Shown here: one piece after another, positions 10,618-23,975 of the stretch
How positions within the stretch are numbered: the stretch's first letter is position 1
Layout: every line of letters starts with the position of its first letter
DNA from: Purshia tridentata
Lineage: Eukaryota > Streptophyta > Magnoliopsida > Rosales > Rosaceae
Length of the DNA: 24,693 bases
Assembly (NCBI GenBank): GCA_003254885.1
Contig: QANT01007590.1
Location: forward strand, 1-24,693
Reading direction: 5' to 3'
Program-made: the position numbers and the translations under genes
Notes under the pieces: generated by a model
Told to the model about the DNA's origin: nothing
Database searches by the model: none
Seen by the model: the letters and a program-made list of their open reading frames with translations, nothing else

Positions 10618-11222
10618 ATGTGTGAGACTGAGGCTTGGGGACTCTGATTTGGCGTTGTTTGTGTGATTATATCATATGAATGTTACAGGTTGTATGGATA
10701 GCAGAGGACACATTCCAGAAGATTGGTAGGGTGGCTGAATGTAAATGGCTAAACGATGAAAAATCATCATAATCATAAATTCAGAATATATGGGAGGTTT
10801 TGTAGGGAGTCGGGTAATGACATTTGTCAGATGCATACAAGTACATCGAATTCAATTGAATAAGTCGGTGTGACACCCGTGAGTGAAAGCGAAACGTGGT
10901 TGTGCCAAATTAGCTAAATAGCTAAGGTTTTTTGTCCTCGTATAAACAGTACAGTATGACTAAGCTATACATACTGTCAGTTGTTTGGTTCGAAAAGTTT
11001 CAGTCAGATTTTATTTTATGTTGTTTTTTTCAGACCAAAAAAAGATTATTTTATTACTTTAGTACCATTAAGAGTCTAAAATTTAATTATTTTATTACGA
11101 TATGTTTATGTGACCATAATGTGACAGATTCTAAATGACATGAATATGAGTATTTCGTTCATTTACGTAAGGTTTGGACAGCTAGTCACTGTTTGATGGT
11201 ACAACTATTGTTATTATAGAGG

Positions 11223-11253
11223 AAAAAAAAAAAAAAAAAANAAAAAAAAAAAA
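11223..11253. repeat. A-tract containing an unresolved base
   Basis: Eighteen A, an N at 11241 and twelve more A. The length is unlikely to be exact. It lies about 140 bases upstream of the PPR start. Confidence 0.9.
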
Positions 11254-11389
11254 CCCTCTCTAACTCTCCCTCAAATGAAATCACGGAAGCTAATACAAAA
11301 CCCTCTCTCGCTAAAGTCACAGACTTGAGCTTTCTGAAGAAAAAAATTTTGAGCTTTCTTCCCAGCTTTCTCTGATCCTGGGCTCCGAG

Positions 11390-13101
11390 ATGCTGAAGAC
11401 GACCATGTGGAGAGGTGCTTCTTCTTATTGCAACAGACACAGACAGATGCATTCCTTTGCCTTGTCTTCGTTACTCTACTCTTGTTTTCTTCAACAATTA
11501 CTTTGCCTTGTTTCATTCTCAATCCTCAAACCCAAAAAAATCTACAAACCCCAAACCCACTACTCTCCACGATGCTTTAAATTTTTTCAATACCATGCTT
11601 CAAATGCGTCATCTGCCTTCGGTTGTCCGTTTCAATCAAATCATGGGTCAACTTGCCAAATTCAAACATTATTCCAAAGTCATCTCCTTGAATAACCAAA
11701 TGTGCCTGTTGGGAATTGCACCTGATGTTTATAATCTAAACATTGCCATTAAATGTTTTAGTCATCTGAACCAAATGGGTTGTAGTTTATCGAAGTTGGG
11801 AAAATTCATCAAATTAGTTATTGAACCAGATGTTACAACATTCAACACTCTAATCAAGGGCTTTCTTCGTGAGGATAGAGTTGCTGAGGCAGCAGGACTG
11901 TACAGAAAAATGGCGATGTGGTTACATTTAATAAGTTAATAAGTGCCTTTTGCAAAATGGGAAACAATGGTGCGGCTATTCAATTGCTTAGGAGGATGGA
12001 ACAAGGAGCTTGTACGCCTGATATAGTTTCTTATAGTATGATCATTTACGGTCTTTGTAAGGATAAACTAGTTGCCGATGCATTGAACATATTTACAGAA
12101 ATGATTAGTAGGGGTATTGCTCAAACTTCATTACCTATAATTCTTTGATTGATGGAGTTTGCAAGTTAGGTGAGTGGGAAGAAGCCACGAGATTGTTGAA
12201 GGAAATGGTGAGCAATAAAATCTTTCCAGATGTACACACCTTCAATATCTTAGTTCTGTGGAAGAAAAAATGGTTGAAATGATGATTCAAGAAGATATTG
12301 AACCTGATACGTTTACGTACAGTTCACTTATGGATGGTTATTGTTTGCGAGGAGAAATGAACGAAGCAAAAAGAGTTTTTGATCATTGTTGATGTTGTTT
12401 GCTATAACATATTGATGAACGGATATTGCAAGCTTAGAAAGATCAAAGAGGCCATGATGCTTTACGGGGAAATGTCTCGTAAGGGAGTGGTTCCAAATAC
12501 CATTACTTATACCACTCTTATCGATGGTTCTTTCAAAGAGGGGAGATTACAAGATGCTCAAAACTTGCTCTCTAATATGCAAGCTTGTGGCCTACTTCCA
12601 AATATTCAAACTTATGCTGTTTTACTGGATGGCCTTTGTAAAAATCAACAACTTGAAATGGCAATAGAATTATTCAGAGAGACGGAAGACAAGAATTTTG
12701 ATATGAATATTGTGATATACAATTTTCTAATTGAAGGTTTGTGCATAGCTGGAAAACCTGAATCTGCAAGGGACTTTTTTGGCAGTTTATTATCAAAAGG
12801 GCTTCAACCTGATGTGTGGACATATAGTATAATGATAAATGGACTTTGCACTGGAGGCTTAATAAACGAAGCAGAAAAGTTGCTTAGAGGAATGGAAGAG
12901 AAAGGTTGTCCACCAGATGAATGCACCTATAACATAATTATCCGGGGGTTTTTCAGTAACAATGAGACATTAAGGGCACTGGGACTTATTCAAGAAATGG
13001 TGGAGAGGGGTTTCTCTGCAGATGCATCAACTGCGGAATTGATAGTTGGTCTATTGTCTAAGGATAAGGTAGATCCTGCTTTGTTGGCTTTGATAAAATG
13101 A
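11390..13101 (+). pseudogene. P-class PPR gene (RFL-like), broken by frameshifts and short deletions
   Basis: Pentatricopeptide repeat proteins bind organellar RNA one base per 35-residue motif; RFL members act in mitochondria. About 14 motifs can be followed across three frames. The first, VVRFNQIMG, starts near 11620. The last six are intact in one frame (12379-13101, for example TITYTTLIDG, VWTYSIMING, ECTYNIIIRG), followed by a short tail ending LLALIK. Lesions: an A7 run (11534-11540) where the upstream ATG frame (11390) meets the main frame; a loss of about 20 nt near 11913; a one-base loss near 12125 (CCA read as CA after GGTATTG); a loss of roughly 30 nt near 12257; and a loss of about 20 nt near 12382. 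The motif sequence on each side is well kept, so decay is recent, or some lesions are sequencing errors. The only long open part would give a 240-residue fragment without a targeting peptide. Confidence 0.85.
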
Positions 13102-16680
<3,579 letters not shown>

Positions 16681-17583
16681 TTTTAACCCCTGTCAGGGTT
16701 TTAAAGCCCATCAGACTACTGCCCACCTGCCGCTGCCTTTTCCTTTCTTTCTCTCTATTCTCTCTATTCTCTTTCTCTTCAGATGCTTGAAGTAGCACAG
16801 GTGCTATGAAGTTGACATTATTCTTACTTTGGGAGATGTATTGATGGCCTGTGTCTGTGCTAAGGCTTTCTTTAATTCGTTGTTGTTTAGAAAGTTATGT
16901 TGTTGTTGGATGTGCATGATCGTGAACATTCTTCCATATACCAGAGCAAGGTTTCATGGCTGAGCTAATAGATTGGATTTAATGGCGAAGAAAACTAATG
17001 ATGTCATAAAAAAAACCTTGTGAGAATGGAAAAGAAAATCATATATTGGTTTGTTGAATTGAAAAAAAAAACACAAACATATTTGGATTAAAGAAGGAAG
17101 AAGATGCAAAAATTGTAGATGTGGAATTTTCAGTGGACAAAATGGTCGACAAGTTGGTCGACAAAATGGTGTATAAGCTATTAAGCTTTGCGTGTAACAG
17201 CAAATAAAATTGAGCCCTTTTAAGCTTTGAATATTGACCAAATATTATATATGTACATTCACAGTTGACTAAAATGCTGAATTGTCCAATGTGTCAACCA
17301 GAAAGTCCACAACGAATTTCACCAAATATTTTAACGAAAATTTCACATATGCAATTTTTGCATCTTGCTTTTCTTCTCCATTGAGTCTAGATCTAGTTTT
17401 GCATCTTCTTCTCCTTTTTGTCGATTCACATTCAAACCCTAGTTATCCTCATCATCCCTCTGCACAATCCTCAAAACCAAATCGTCCAAGACATGGTGAC
17501 AAATAAGACCCCCTTTGGATGTCATCATCCACCAACTCTATTGGGCTTCGCTGCCTCTCTCAAACCTCTCTTCACCACACTGT
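16681..17583. other. Intergenic stretch before the hAT element
   Basis: No coding region is supported. A pyrimidine-rich run with two ctctctattct units lies at about 16750-16775. Bases 17103-17364 form an inverted repeat, listed separately. ORFs near 17280-17610 are in T/C-rich DNA and run into the transposon, so they are not genes. Confidence 0.5.
17103..17364. repeat. Inverted repeat with 29-base arms
   Basis: Bases 17103-17131 and the reverse complement of 17336-17364 match at 25 of 29 positions; the shared core is gatgcaaaaattg. Similarity fades outward through an agaaggaag-like segment and inward through a tggtcgaca/tggttgaca segment, so the arms may originally have been about 100 bases. 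It is probably an old foldback transposon. The repeated unit tggtcgacaa occurs twice inside the left arm (about 17142-17166). Confidence 0.55.
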
Positions 17584-17591
17584 GTTGTAGA

Positions 17592-18372
17592 CAGTGGCGG
17601 ATGGACATATAACCATGGGGGGTCAGACGAACCCCCGCCAGCCTGCTCGAGACCCTCATAACCACTCCAGAAATATGGAAACGACCCCCCAGAAGTGTGG
17701 AACGCGACCCCCCACCACCACACGGTGACCCCTTGAGGCCACCAACAGCTCAACTCGGCAAACTCGGCACCATTCTCTTTTCACTTTCTCCCCTCTGTAT
17801 TCTCTTATGTTTCATGCCTTGCCCAAATTGCCCAGCTACCTCTATTATGTTTTTTTTTTTTTTTTAAGTGGCCTGTCATTTTGGGCCAAGAATTAGAAAA
17901 AAATAAAATAAAACAAAGCAAAACATTAAATACTTGATACTTCAACCTAGCCACTAAGAGCCACATCTGAAATCAACCAAAACCCCCAAATTAAAACCAC
18001 CCCAAAAGCAAGCAAGCAACAACAGCCAATAGCCAAGACTCCAAAAGCCAACCCAGTCCGGCCAAATGAAAAAAAAAAAAAAAAGTATTATAATTCACTT
18101 GGGCTTGTGGAGAATATTTTTATTTACTTTTTATAGATGGACTTAAAATTTATGTATATATTTTCTTACAAGTAAGATTATGGTCAAATTTTAAATTTTG
18201 ACTCAAGCTTTCCAAAAGTTAGAGCAGGCCTTGACTTGCTCTATTATTAATATTACATATAAATCTCAAGTCTATGGCGGTTACTTAAAAATTTCGCCGT
18301 TGTTGTGCGGCACCATACATAAAAGTGTCATAACATTGACCCTCCAAGTTAAATTTTCTGGATCCACCACTA
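17592..18372. mobile_element. Non-autonomous hAT element with 8-bp target duplication
   Basis: The element begins cagtggcggatggac and ends ctggatccaccacta, whose reverse complement tagtggtggatccag matches the left end at 9 of the first 11 positions. It is flanked by gttgtaga (17584-17591) and gttgcaga (18373-18380), an 8-bp duplication with one change, as hAT transposases make. Subterminal ggggggtca and gaccccc motifs match the style of the copies at 2616-3489 and 1060-1109. The interior is AT-rich in its second half, has A-runs, and holds no transposase ORF, so it relied on a transposase made elsewhere. Confidence 0.8.
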
Positions 18373-18380
18373 GTTGCAGA

Positions 18381-19065
18381 AGATGTCGATTATGAAGGGG
18401 GCCAAAGGGGGCAGTGGTTGGCTGGGGAGAGAGAGATATATATATATATATATAGGTTACAATTTTCGCACTCCTATTTTGTATACTTGCACTTCTCTAC
18501 TTTATTTTTTTATTTTATTTGCTCAATTTTCAAGGCATAAAAGCAAAATAAAGAATGTAAATGTACAAAATTGGAGTGTTAAGATCATCACCCATATATA
18601 TATGTAAGTTTTTGGAGGGGTGGGTCAAAAAAACTTGATATTAAAATGAGTTATTCAATTAAATTACCCCTTAATAATAATGGAAATCGTATAAGTATGG
18701 GTACAATATCATACCACACAAGTAATAGAAATGGTGTATATTAAATAACATCTCTATGACCAAGAAAAATGACATCTCTCTCAAAAAATAAATGACGTGC
18801 ATCTCTCTCAAAAAAACAAATGACATGTTTAGAATTAAAGTTTTGGTACTAGATGTGGCAAAAAAAAAGGGTTTTGGAACTAGATTAATTGTAATGAAAA
18901 ACCCAATCGAGGTTATGATGTAAAAAAAAATCTTATTGAAGCCCTTAATTCTAAAAGTCCAAAAAGAAAATTACTACAAAATTTTTTTTGAGCCATGAAC
19001 TTGGTACAAAACTTAACTTGATGAAGAAGCTAGGTACATTTAACGCAACATGACATACTCTTACT
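18381..19065. other. Upstream flank of the NAC gene
   Basis: No gene is seen. It includes an (AT)n run at 18436-18454 preceded by (GA)n, and a short duplicated segment around 18771-18830 (gacatctctctcaaaaaa, then gcatctctctcaaaaaa). The rest is AT-rich. Confidence 0.5.
18436..18454. repeat. (AT)n microsatellite
   Basis: Nine to ten AT units follow directly after four GA units. Confidence 0.9.
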
Positions 19066-19075
19066 TATATAAATA
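19066..19075 (+). promoter_or_regulatory. Probable TATA box of the NAC gene
   Basis: TATATAAATA, close to the plant consensus, is followed by a gg step. Transcription would start near 19100 and give a leader of about 310 nt before the ATG at 19414. The leader contains short upstream reading frames (for example an ATG in ttacatgcta near 19104), and an intron in it cannot be excluded. Confidence 0.5.
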
Positions 19076-19413
19076 GGAGAGTAGTGTGCATATGTAGATT
19101 ACATGCTATTGACAAAAGGTTTTTGGCTGCAGTAAGAGAAATCTACTCCCCACTAATAACTACTGGTGAGTTCTTTTTGCCGCTAGCTAGCTATAGGTCA
19201 AGAATTATCTTATATATTGAAGAAAACCTTTTCCATCAGTTTGAACAATTAAAGAATGTTGGGTAGCTCTTGATATTTCTGTAACTTGGCTTCACGTTCT
19301 TTAGAGATTTCTTGGTAATATTTAAGCTTCTTGGTTTATAAACTGTACGGTTGGTGGGTAGGTCTGAATTAAGATATCGATCCATCGATTGTAGGCGGCT
19401 GGATTCAAAGATC

Positions 19414-20655
19414 ATGATGATGATGAATATGGTTGGGTATAGGTTTCGTCCCACAGACGAAGAACTTGTGGATTACTTCCTCCACAAGAAGGTTAGGGGG
19501 CAGTTACCAATGGAATACAACTCTACTGTGTATGAGTATAACCTGTATGAGGAGGAACCATGGACTATTTGGAACAAATTTGGGGGTTCCAAGCTGAAGG
19601 AGCTGCAGGGTGATGAAGAAACCGACTTGTACTTCTTCACCAAACTCAAGAAAAAGACTCCCAAGGGCTCGCGTATTTCCCGCAAGGTTGGTTCCGATGG
19701 CAATGGCGCTACCTGGAGCGGTGACAGTTCGGAGATAGTGTATGCCAAGGGCATCAAGAATCCTATTGGCCTGAAGAAGAATTTTCGTTACGAGAAGCCC
19801 GGCTCCAAACACCATGGCGGTTGGCTCATGCACGAGTATAGTCTCAATCTCAGTAACAACAACTTCATGGCCATGGCAGTTGATCATGATTATGTACTTT
19901 GCCGTCTGAGAAGGAAGATCAAGATTGGGAAGAAGAGAAAGCTGTCACAGACGAATAATTTGGATATTAATGATGATGATGAAGAAATTAAGAGATCAAG
20001 ATGTGATCAAGAAAATTCTGAGATGATTGAGGAGCTTCGGCATCAACTCTTGAATACTGATGATCTGCTGCAGGTTGATGATCAACAAACAGATGATGAC
20101 TACTGCATTGTTGATGAAGTTATGAAACTATTGGATTCTGACGCCGACGACTATGGTCAGGAAAAAGCTGCTGGCTCTTGCAGCAATAATCTAATTAGCA
20201 TGCTTCCCACCTCTCACTCTGAGAATTTGGATAATTATGAGCTGATTGAGGAGCTTCACCATCAACTCTTGAATACTGATGATCTGCTTCAGGATGATCA
20301 TCAACATATAGATGATGACTATTGCATGCCTGTAGATGAATTTATGAAAATATTGGACTTCGACACCGACAACTTTGGCCAGGAACAAGCTGCTGGCTCT
20401 TGCAGCAATAATCTAATTAGCATGCTGACCACCTCTCACTTTGAGGATTTGAACAATTATGAGCTCACTCAGACTCACCTACAGCAGTTTCAAAATCAAC
20501 TACTCTTTGGCAATAATGATCAGTATGTTGATGATCAACTGATGGTCAATACCTCTGTAAGTGTCAATGGCTCTAATGATGATCAATTTAATAAATTATT
20601 GGACCCCGACGACTCATCACTATTCATGTCACAGTCTGCAGCTTGGGGTTGCTAA
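19414..20655 (+). CDS. NAC-domain transcription factor with C-terminal repeats, probably truncated
   Basis: 413 residues in one exon; NAC genes usually have an intron within the domain. NAC proteins bind DNA as dimers in the nucleus. The domain spans about residues 7-168: subdomain A GYRFRPTDEELVDYFLHKK (8-26), a C region YFFTKLKKKTPKGSRISRK that departs from the usual W-K-A-T-G core (ATWSGDSSEIVYAKG instead), D region GGWLMHEYSL (135-144) and E region DYVLCRLRRK (159-168). A basic cluster KIGKKRKL follows. The rest is acidic and made of repeats: unit 1 from 20020 (73 residues), unit 2 from 20239 (74), and a diverged unit 3 from 20461. The ATG at 19414 is the first of four in a row; the frame upstream to 19351 opens only with TTG. 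An extra T near 20644 appears to shift the frame (see 20656-20776). The divergent domain suggests a fast-evolving NAC clade; target genes unknown. Confidence 0.88.
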   Translation: MMMMNMVGYRFRPTDEELVDYFLHKKVRGQLPMEYNSTVYEYNLYEEEPWTIWNKFGGSKLKELQGDEETDLYFFTKLKKKTPKGSRISRKVGSDGNGATWSGDSSEIVYAKGIKNPIGLKKNFRYEKPGSKHHGGWLMHEYSLNLSNNNFMAMAVDHDYVLCRLRRKIKIGKKRKLSQTNNLDINDDDEEIKRSRCDQENSEMIEELRHQLLNTDDLLQVDDQQTDDDYCIVDEVMKLLDSDADDYGQEKAAGSCSNNLISMLPTSHSENLDNYELIEELHHQLLNTDDLLQDDHQHIDDDYCMPVDEFMKILDFDTDNFGQEQAAGSCSNNLISMLTTSHFEDLNNYELTQTHLQQFQNQLLFGNNDQYVDDQLMVNTSVSVNGSNDDQFNKLLDPDDSSLFMSQSAAWGC

Positions 20656-20776
20656 TGACGATGGTGATCACATTCCCTCTTGGCTCAGATCACTTACTAC
20701 TGCAGATGATGATGATCACACCCCCTCCTACCTCAAATCATTTGCTAATGAGCTTCTTCCTGATGATGAAGCTTAA
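20656..20776 (+). other. Out-of-frame continuation of the NAC C-terminus
   Basis: Directly after the NAC stop, the next frame stays open to a TAA at 20774-20776. It reads an acidic, repeat-like tail (DHIPSWLRSL, then DHTPSYLKSF, ending LLPDDEA). Skipping one T at 20643/20644 changes SAAWGC-stop to SAAGVAND and continues. The AAG so gained matches AAGS at the same place in repeat units 1 and 2. So the full protein was probably about 453 residues. Confidence 0.7.
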
Positions 20777-22568
20777 GATTTCTTTTTTAAGTACAGCTTG
20801 TAGTCTATCTTTTCAGTTTAGTACTAATTGTTTTATGTAATAATCAAGATCTCTTTCTTTCTTTTCTAAGCTGTACATGCAGCTGGCCAATTATGTAATT
20901 CTCGATCTATAGTGTAGGCTGTGTAGCTAGCTACGTTCTTGATTTATGTATCTAAATATATACATCTGATATTTACTTTCAAATTATTATTTTATTCATT
21001 CATGCATGTGATTGTATCTTAAGCACTATTAATTCTTTGTATGTGAATTGTTGCTCCTTGCAGTCGAGTAAATTAATATGGCTTAAGCTTTGTATTTGAT
21101 GGTAGTATATATATTGCATTAAGAGTTAGTTCATCAGTGCAAATTCAGTTCAAGGAATATTCTGTTTATATATAGGCTATGTGATATTGTTGCTCTCCTA
21201 CCTATATATATGGCACTTTTAATTCAGTGCAAATTCAAATATTCAAAGAATGTTCGTTTTCAATAGACCAAATAATGAAATAGTTGTAGCTAGACAACAA
21301 AAGTAACCTGCAATCGAAAATTAATGCATCTATATATGATGCTTTGAATGAAAATTCATGCTTCCAATAATAATATTGCAGAATGTACCTAGTGGAAAAT
21401 CTTATGAGTCTTCCCATAGAATCAAATATTAATTGGAGATGCAGGCATATGCTATAGTTGGTGTCCAAAGATGATATATATATGGTATCTACTGTGCAGT
21501 ATGCATGTTTATTTCATTTCTGGTCATAGTAATATATGCTTCTGAAGTCAGTTGAAATTAAGCTTCTTCAAAAAGTAATATGTAGGATATTTGGTTTTAT
21601 ATATATATATATATATGCATATATACCTCATTAATTTGAAGTCCCCTATATATATATATTCATGCCTATATAGACTAATATTAACATGAAGGGTAGGGTA
21701 ATGGGGGTTTGGATATATAGATGAAGGCTTTGGATTGAATCTGATTCGATCTCAACTTGCAATGAATGCCTTATTTCACAAATCCTTATTTCGAAGGCAA
21801 TGCACCTGCAATTTATAGCTCATTTTCTGCAAGAAATCATTTTTGAAGTGTCAAAATCACCTCCCTTCTTATATAAATTATTTTATTAATTAGTTAAATT
21901 TCTCATATTTTCCTTCAATCTTTTTTACTTGAACGTAGTTACCGAATTTTTTAACTTTTTCTTTTACCTTCGTATTTCTGGCTTCTTCGTTTTTAATCAG
22001 GGTCATGCATGGTAGTGGTAAGTAATACTTTTTCCATATCATTAATGTAAGGTGCCAAATTTATTGGCTGTGTAATGGAAGCCATATATAATCCGAAACT
22101 AACATTTTTTGGGAACCTTTTTTTCTTCTTATCTATAAACAACACAATTAGCAGTATATATAATCTATGAACTCGATCATAGAGGACTTGAATTTTTTGA
22201 GCAGAAATTAAATCTCCTCTGCCACATCTTTTTTGTATCATCTTTAATCTTCAATAATATATCTATGCCACATTTATACAAGTAAATTTCACTTCTATTA
22301 GAAAGTAATGTAAGTAGTACAAAAAATTTGATCCGTATACTAATATTCCCTTGCAATATTATGCGTTGCTTATGATGATATATGATGCTTACCTATTCCA
22401 TCTATATACTTGTCAAAGGTTTTGTTTCGTCTACCCAAAGAAGCATATATACTCATTTCCACTCGGCAAGCCATCTTGATCCTTTTCATCACATTAAAAA
22501 CACATAAAGCTCCTTCATCACCATAACCGTACAAATTTTCCATAAACTTTGCAAAGGAAAAGATAAAG
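20777..22568. other. Intergenic stretch between the NAC and EF-hand-like genes
   Basis: It contains the NAC 3' flank (aataat-type motifs near 20839) and the promoter of the next gene. Several (AT)n or atatat runs lie at about 21473-21484, 21599-21616 and 21646-21660. A caaattcaa-type sequence is repeated near 21141 and 21230 (both tcagtgcaaattca). Nothing codes here. Confidence 0.5.
21599..21616. repeat. (AT)n microsatellite
   Basis: About nine AT units, followed by gcatatata, which makes a near-palindrome. Confidence 0.9.
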
Positions 22569-22599
22569 ATGGGCCAAACCCTCAAGAGATTAGCTCCTG

Positions 22600-22631
<32 letters not shown>

Positions 22632-23975
22632 GTTTATCATGAATCAAATTATCAAATTAAATAAAAATAATTAAGTTTTAATTTTAACATATACATCTAT
22701 GCTTCTATACATGCAGGAACGGAGGAGAACAGGATTAAAGAAATTTGTCCGATAATAGAGACGTGCTATGAAACCCATTTTGCACGCGCCACCAAGGAGC
22801 CAACCTTACCTCACTTCTACCGAGCAGTATGCGAAACCGTCGAGTATATATATCCATATATAATTAATTCATTACCTCCAATTATTTTACAAATCTAAAT
22901 TTATCTTTTAATTTGCATGCATATTTTATTTAAGTTAATTTCTTGCATGGCATGCATTAATTGTACGTATTGTAGCATCGGTAATTAGGCCACTAATCTC
23001 ATGTGTTAATCTTAATCCCATTGTGGCAGACAAATCAACAAAAAGGTTGGTAACACACAGTTTTGCGTGCCCCAGGAAAGCAAACTCAAGGAAGCATACG
23101 AAGTAAGAATACGTTTATGAGTTATTCTCTTGCATATGATGCATGATGTTTCCTTTAGATTTTTTTTTTCTTCTCTTTTTAAGTTTTGGCTTGTTTGTGA
23201 ACACATCTCTAAATAGGGGTCAGACTCACATTTATTGATGAGTTCCATTTTGGTCTAAATATATTATATTTTTTGTCCCTATGTTGTTTTGGTTCGAGAT
23301 CGATCATATTTGATCTTAACTCTTAACTTGTGGTTTAAATTTTAGCAATTGATTATTGTGTTTTATGTCATTTGTAATCTTAGAACATTTTGCATCAAAC
23401 ATAAACTTTTTTTTAATAAATCGGAACTTATAAGTTTTACTTGACCAAAAATTGTATATTTAGTCTTGAATTTGATTTTCAAACGAAATTCAAAGAATTT
23501 TTGAATTTAAAAGATCAATTCTGACAATTTTATGAGCCTCAATTTCTCTAACAAATTAAATATGAAAATGAAAAAGTGAAATTAGTTTTGGAAAGCCCAT
23601 AACATGTCTTTCTTTTTTCATAAAGTTTTAATTTATTTAAACTAGCCAATATAAAATGAGTAAAAAATGTATATCAAAGCAACATCGACAAGAATATATT
23701 AATGACATAAAATGTATATGTTGCAGGTTCACCACCAAGGCAAAGGAAGATCATTGACGAGGGAAGAGTTCCAAAGGATTTTTAAAGATGTGATAATTGG
23801 AACAGGATTCACTGGTGTTGGGGCAAAGGACACACTCATATACATCTTTGGTGTTCCATTAACTGCACTCTTTATCAAGCAACGAATAATGCCACGTCTG
23901 GTCACTGATGATATATTCATTCCAGGCATTACTTCTGCTACAGTCTTCATACTCGCCAAACTTAACAAGATCTGA
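22569..23975 (+). CDS. Plant EF-hand-like protein of unknown function (4 exons)
   Basis: Exons 22569-22599, 22717-22843, 23030-23102 and 23727-23975 join to 480 nt, 159 residues plus TGA. The protein opens MGQTLKRLAPG. The middle part has EICPIIETCYETHFARATKEPTL split over exon 2 (about 20-42), then VCETVEQINKKVG and the degenerate EF-hand-like segment HHQGKGRSLTREEF (79-92). It ends in a hydrophobic stretch (KDTLIYIFGVPLTALF, IFIPGITSATVFILAKLNKI). This pattern fits a conserved plant family labelled as calcium-binding EF-hand related; I recall it from memory and know no proven role. The loop lacks the acidic residues at positions 1, 3 and 5, so calcium binding is doubtful. Gly-2 could be a myristoylation site, though Cys is absent nearby. 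The exon 1 donor is the weak G|GTTCTC, inside a (CT)n run; the other junctions are ordinary. Confidence 0.85.
22602..22630 (+). repeat. (CT)n microsatellite on a splice donor
   Basis: About fourteen CT units begin at intron position 3 of the EF-hand-like gene, directly after the GT at 22600-22601. Confidence 0.9.
23251..23290. repeat. Dispersed-repeat fragment in intron 3
   Basis: The motif tggtctaaatatattatat...ttttgtccctatgttg resembles the gggttaaatacgtttttagtccctgtgtt motif at the window's end (24665-24693). Motifs of this taaata...ggtccctgt kind start many dispersed repeats in dicots. The boundaries cannot be set. Intron 3 (624 nt) is much longer than introns 1 and 2, which fits an insertion. 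Confidence 0.35.

Larger units (their letters stand above)
10567..11389. promoter_or_regulatory. Divergent intergenic region between AVT1 and the PPR gene
   Basis: About 0.8 kb separates the two start codons, which point away from each other, so the region must hold both promoters. Visible elements are a TATA-like box for the transporter (10610-10617, minus), a lone ACGTGG core at 10894-10899 of the G-box/ABRE type, and an A-tract at 11223-11253 next to the PPR leader. Nothing shows shared control. No ORF here looks real. Confidence 0.5.

Noticed and set aside
11905..12390. Introns as an explanation for the PPR frame breaks
   Set aside because: Sequence is missing rather than added at these places, and the gaps in the motifs cannot be restored by removing DNA.
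19351..19413. Upstream extension of the NAC frame
   Set aside because: It opens with TTG rather than ATG, and the added residues have no place before the NAC subdomain A.
22370..22585. Minus-strand ORF over the promoter and exon 1 of the EF-hand-like gene
   Set aside because: It is opposite a supported exon and has no recognisable family.
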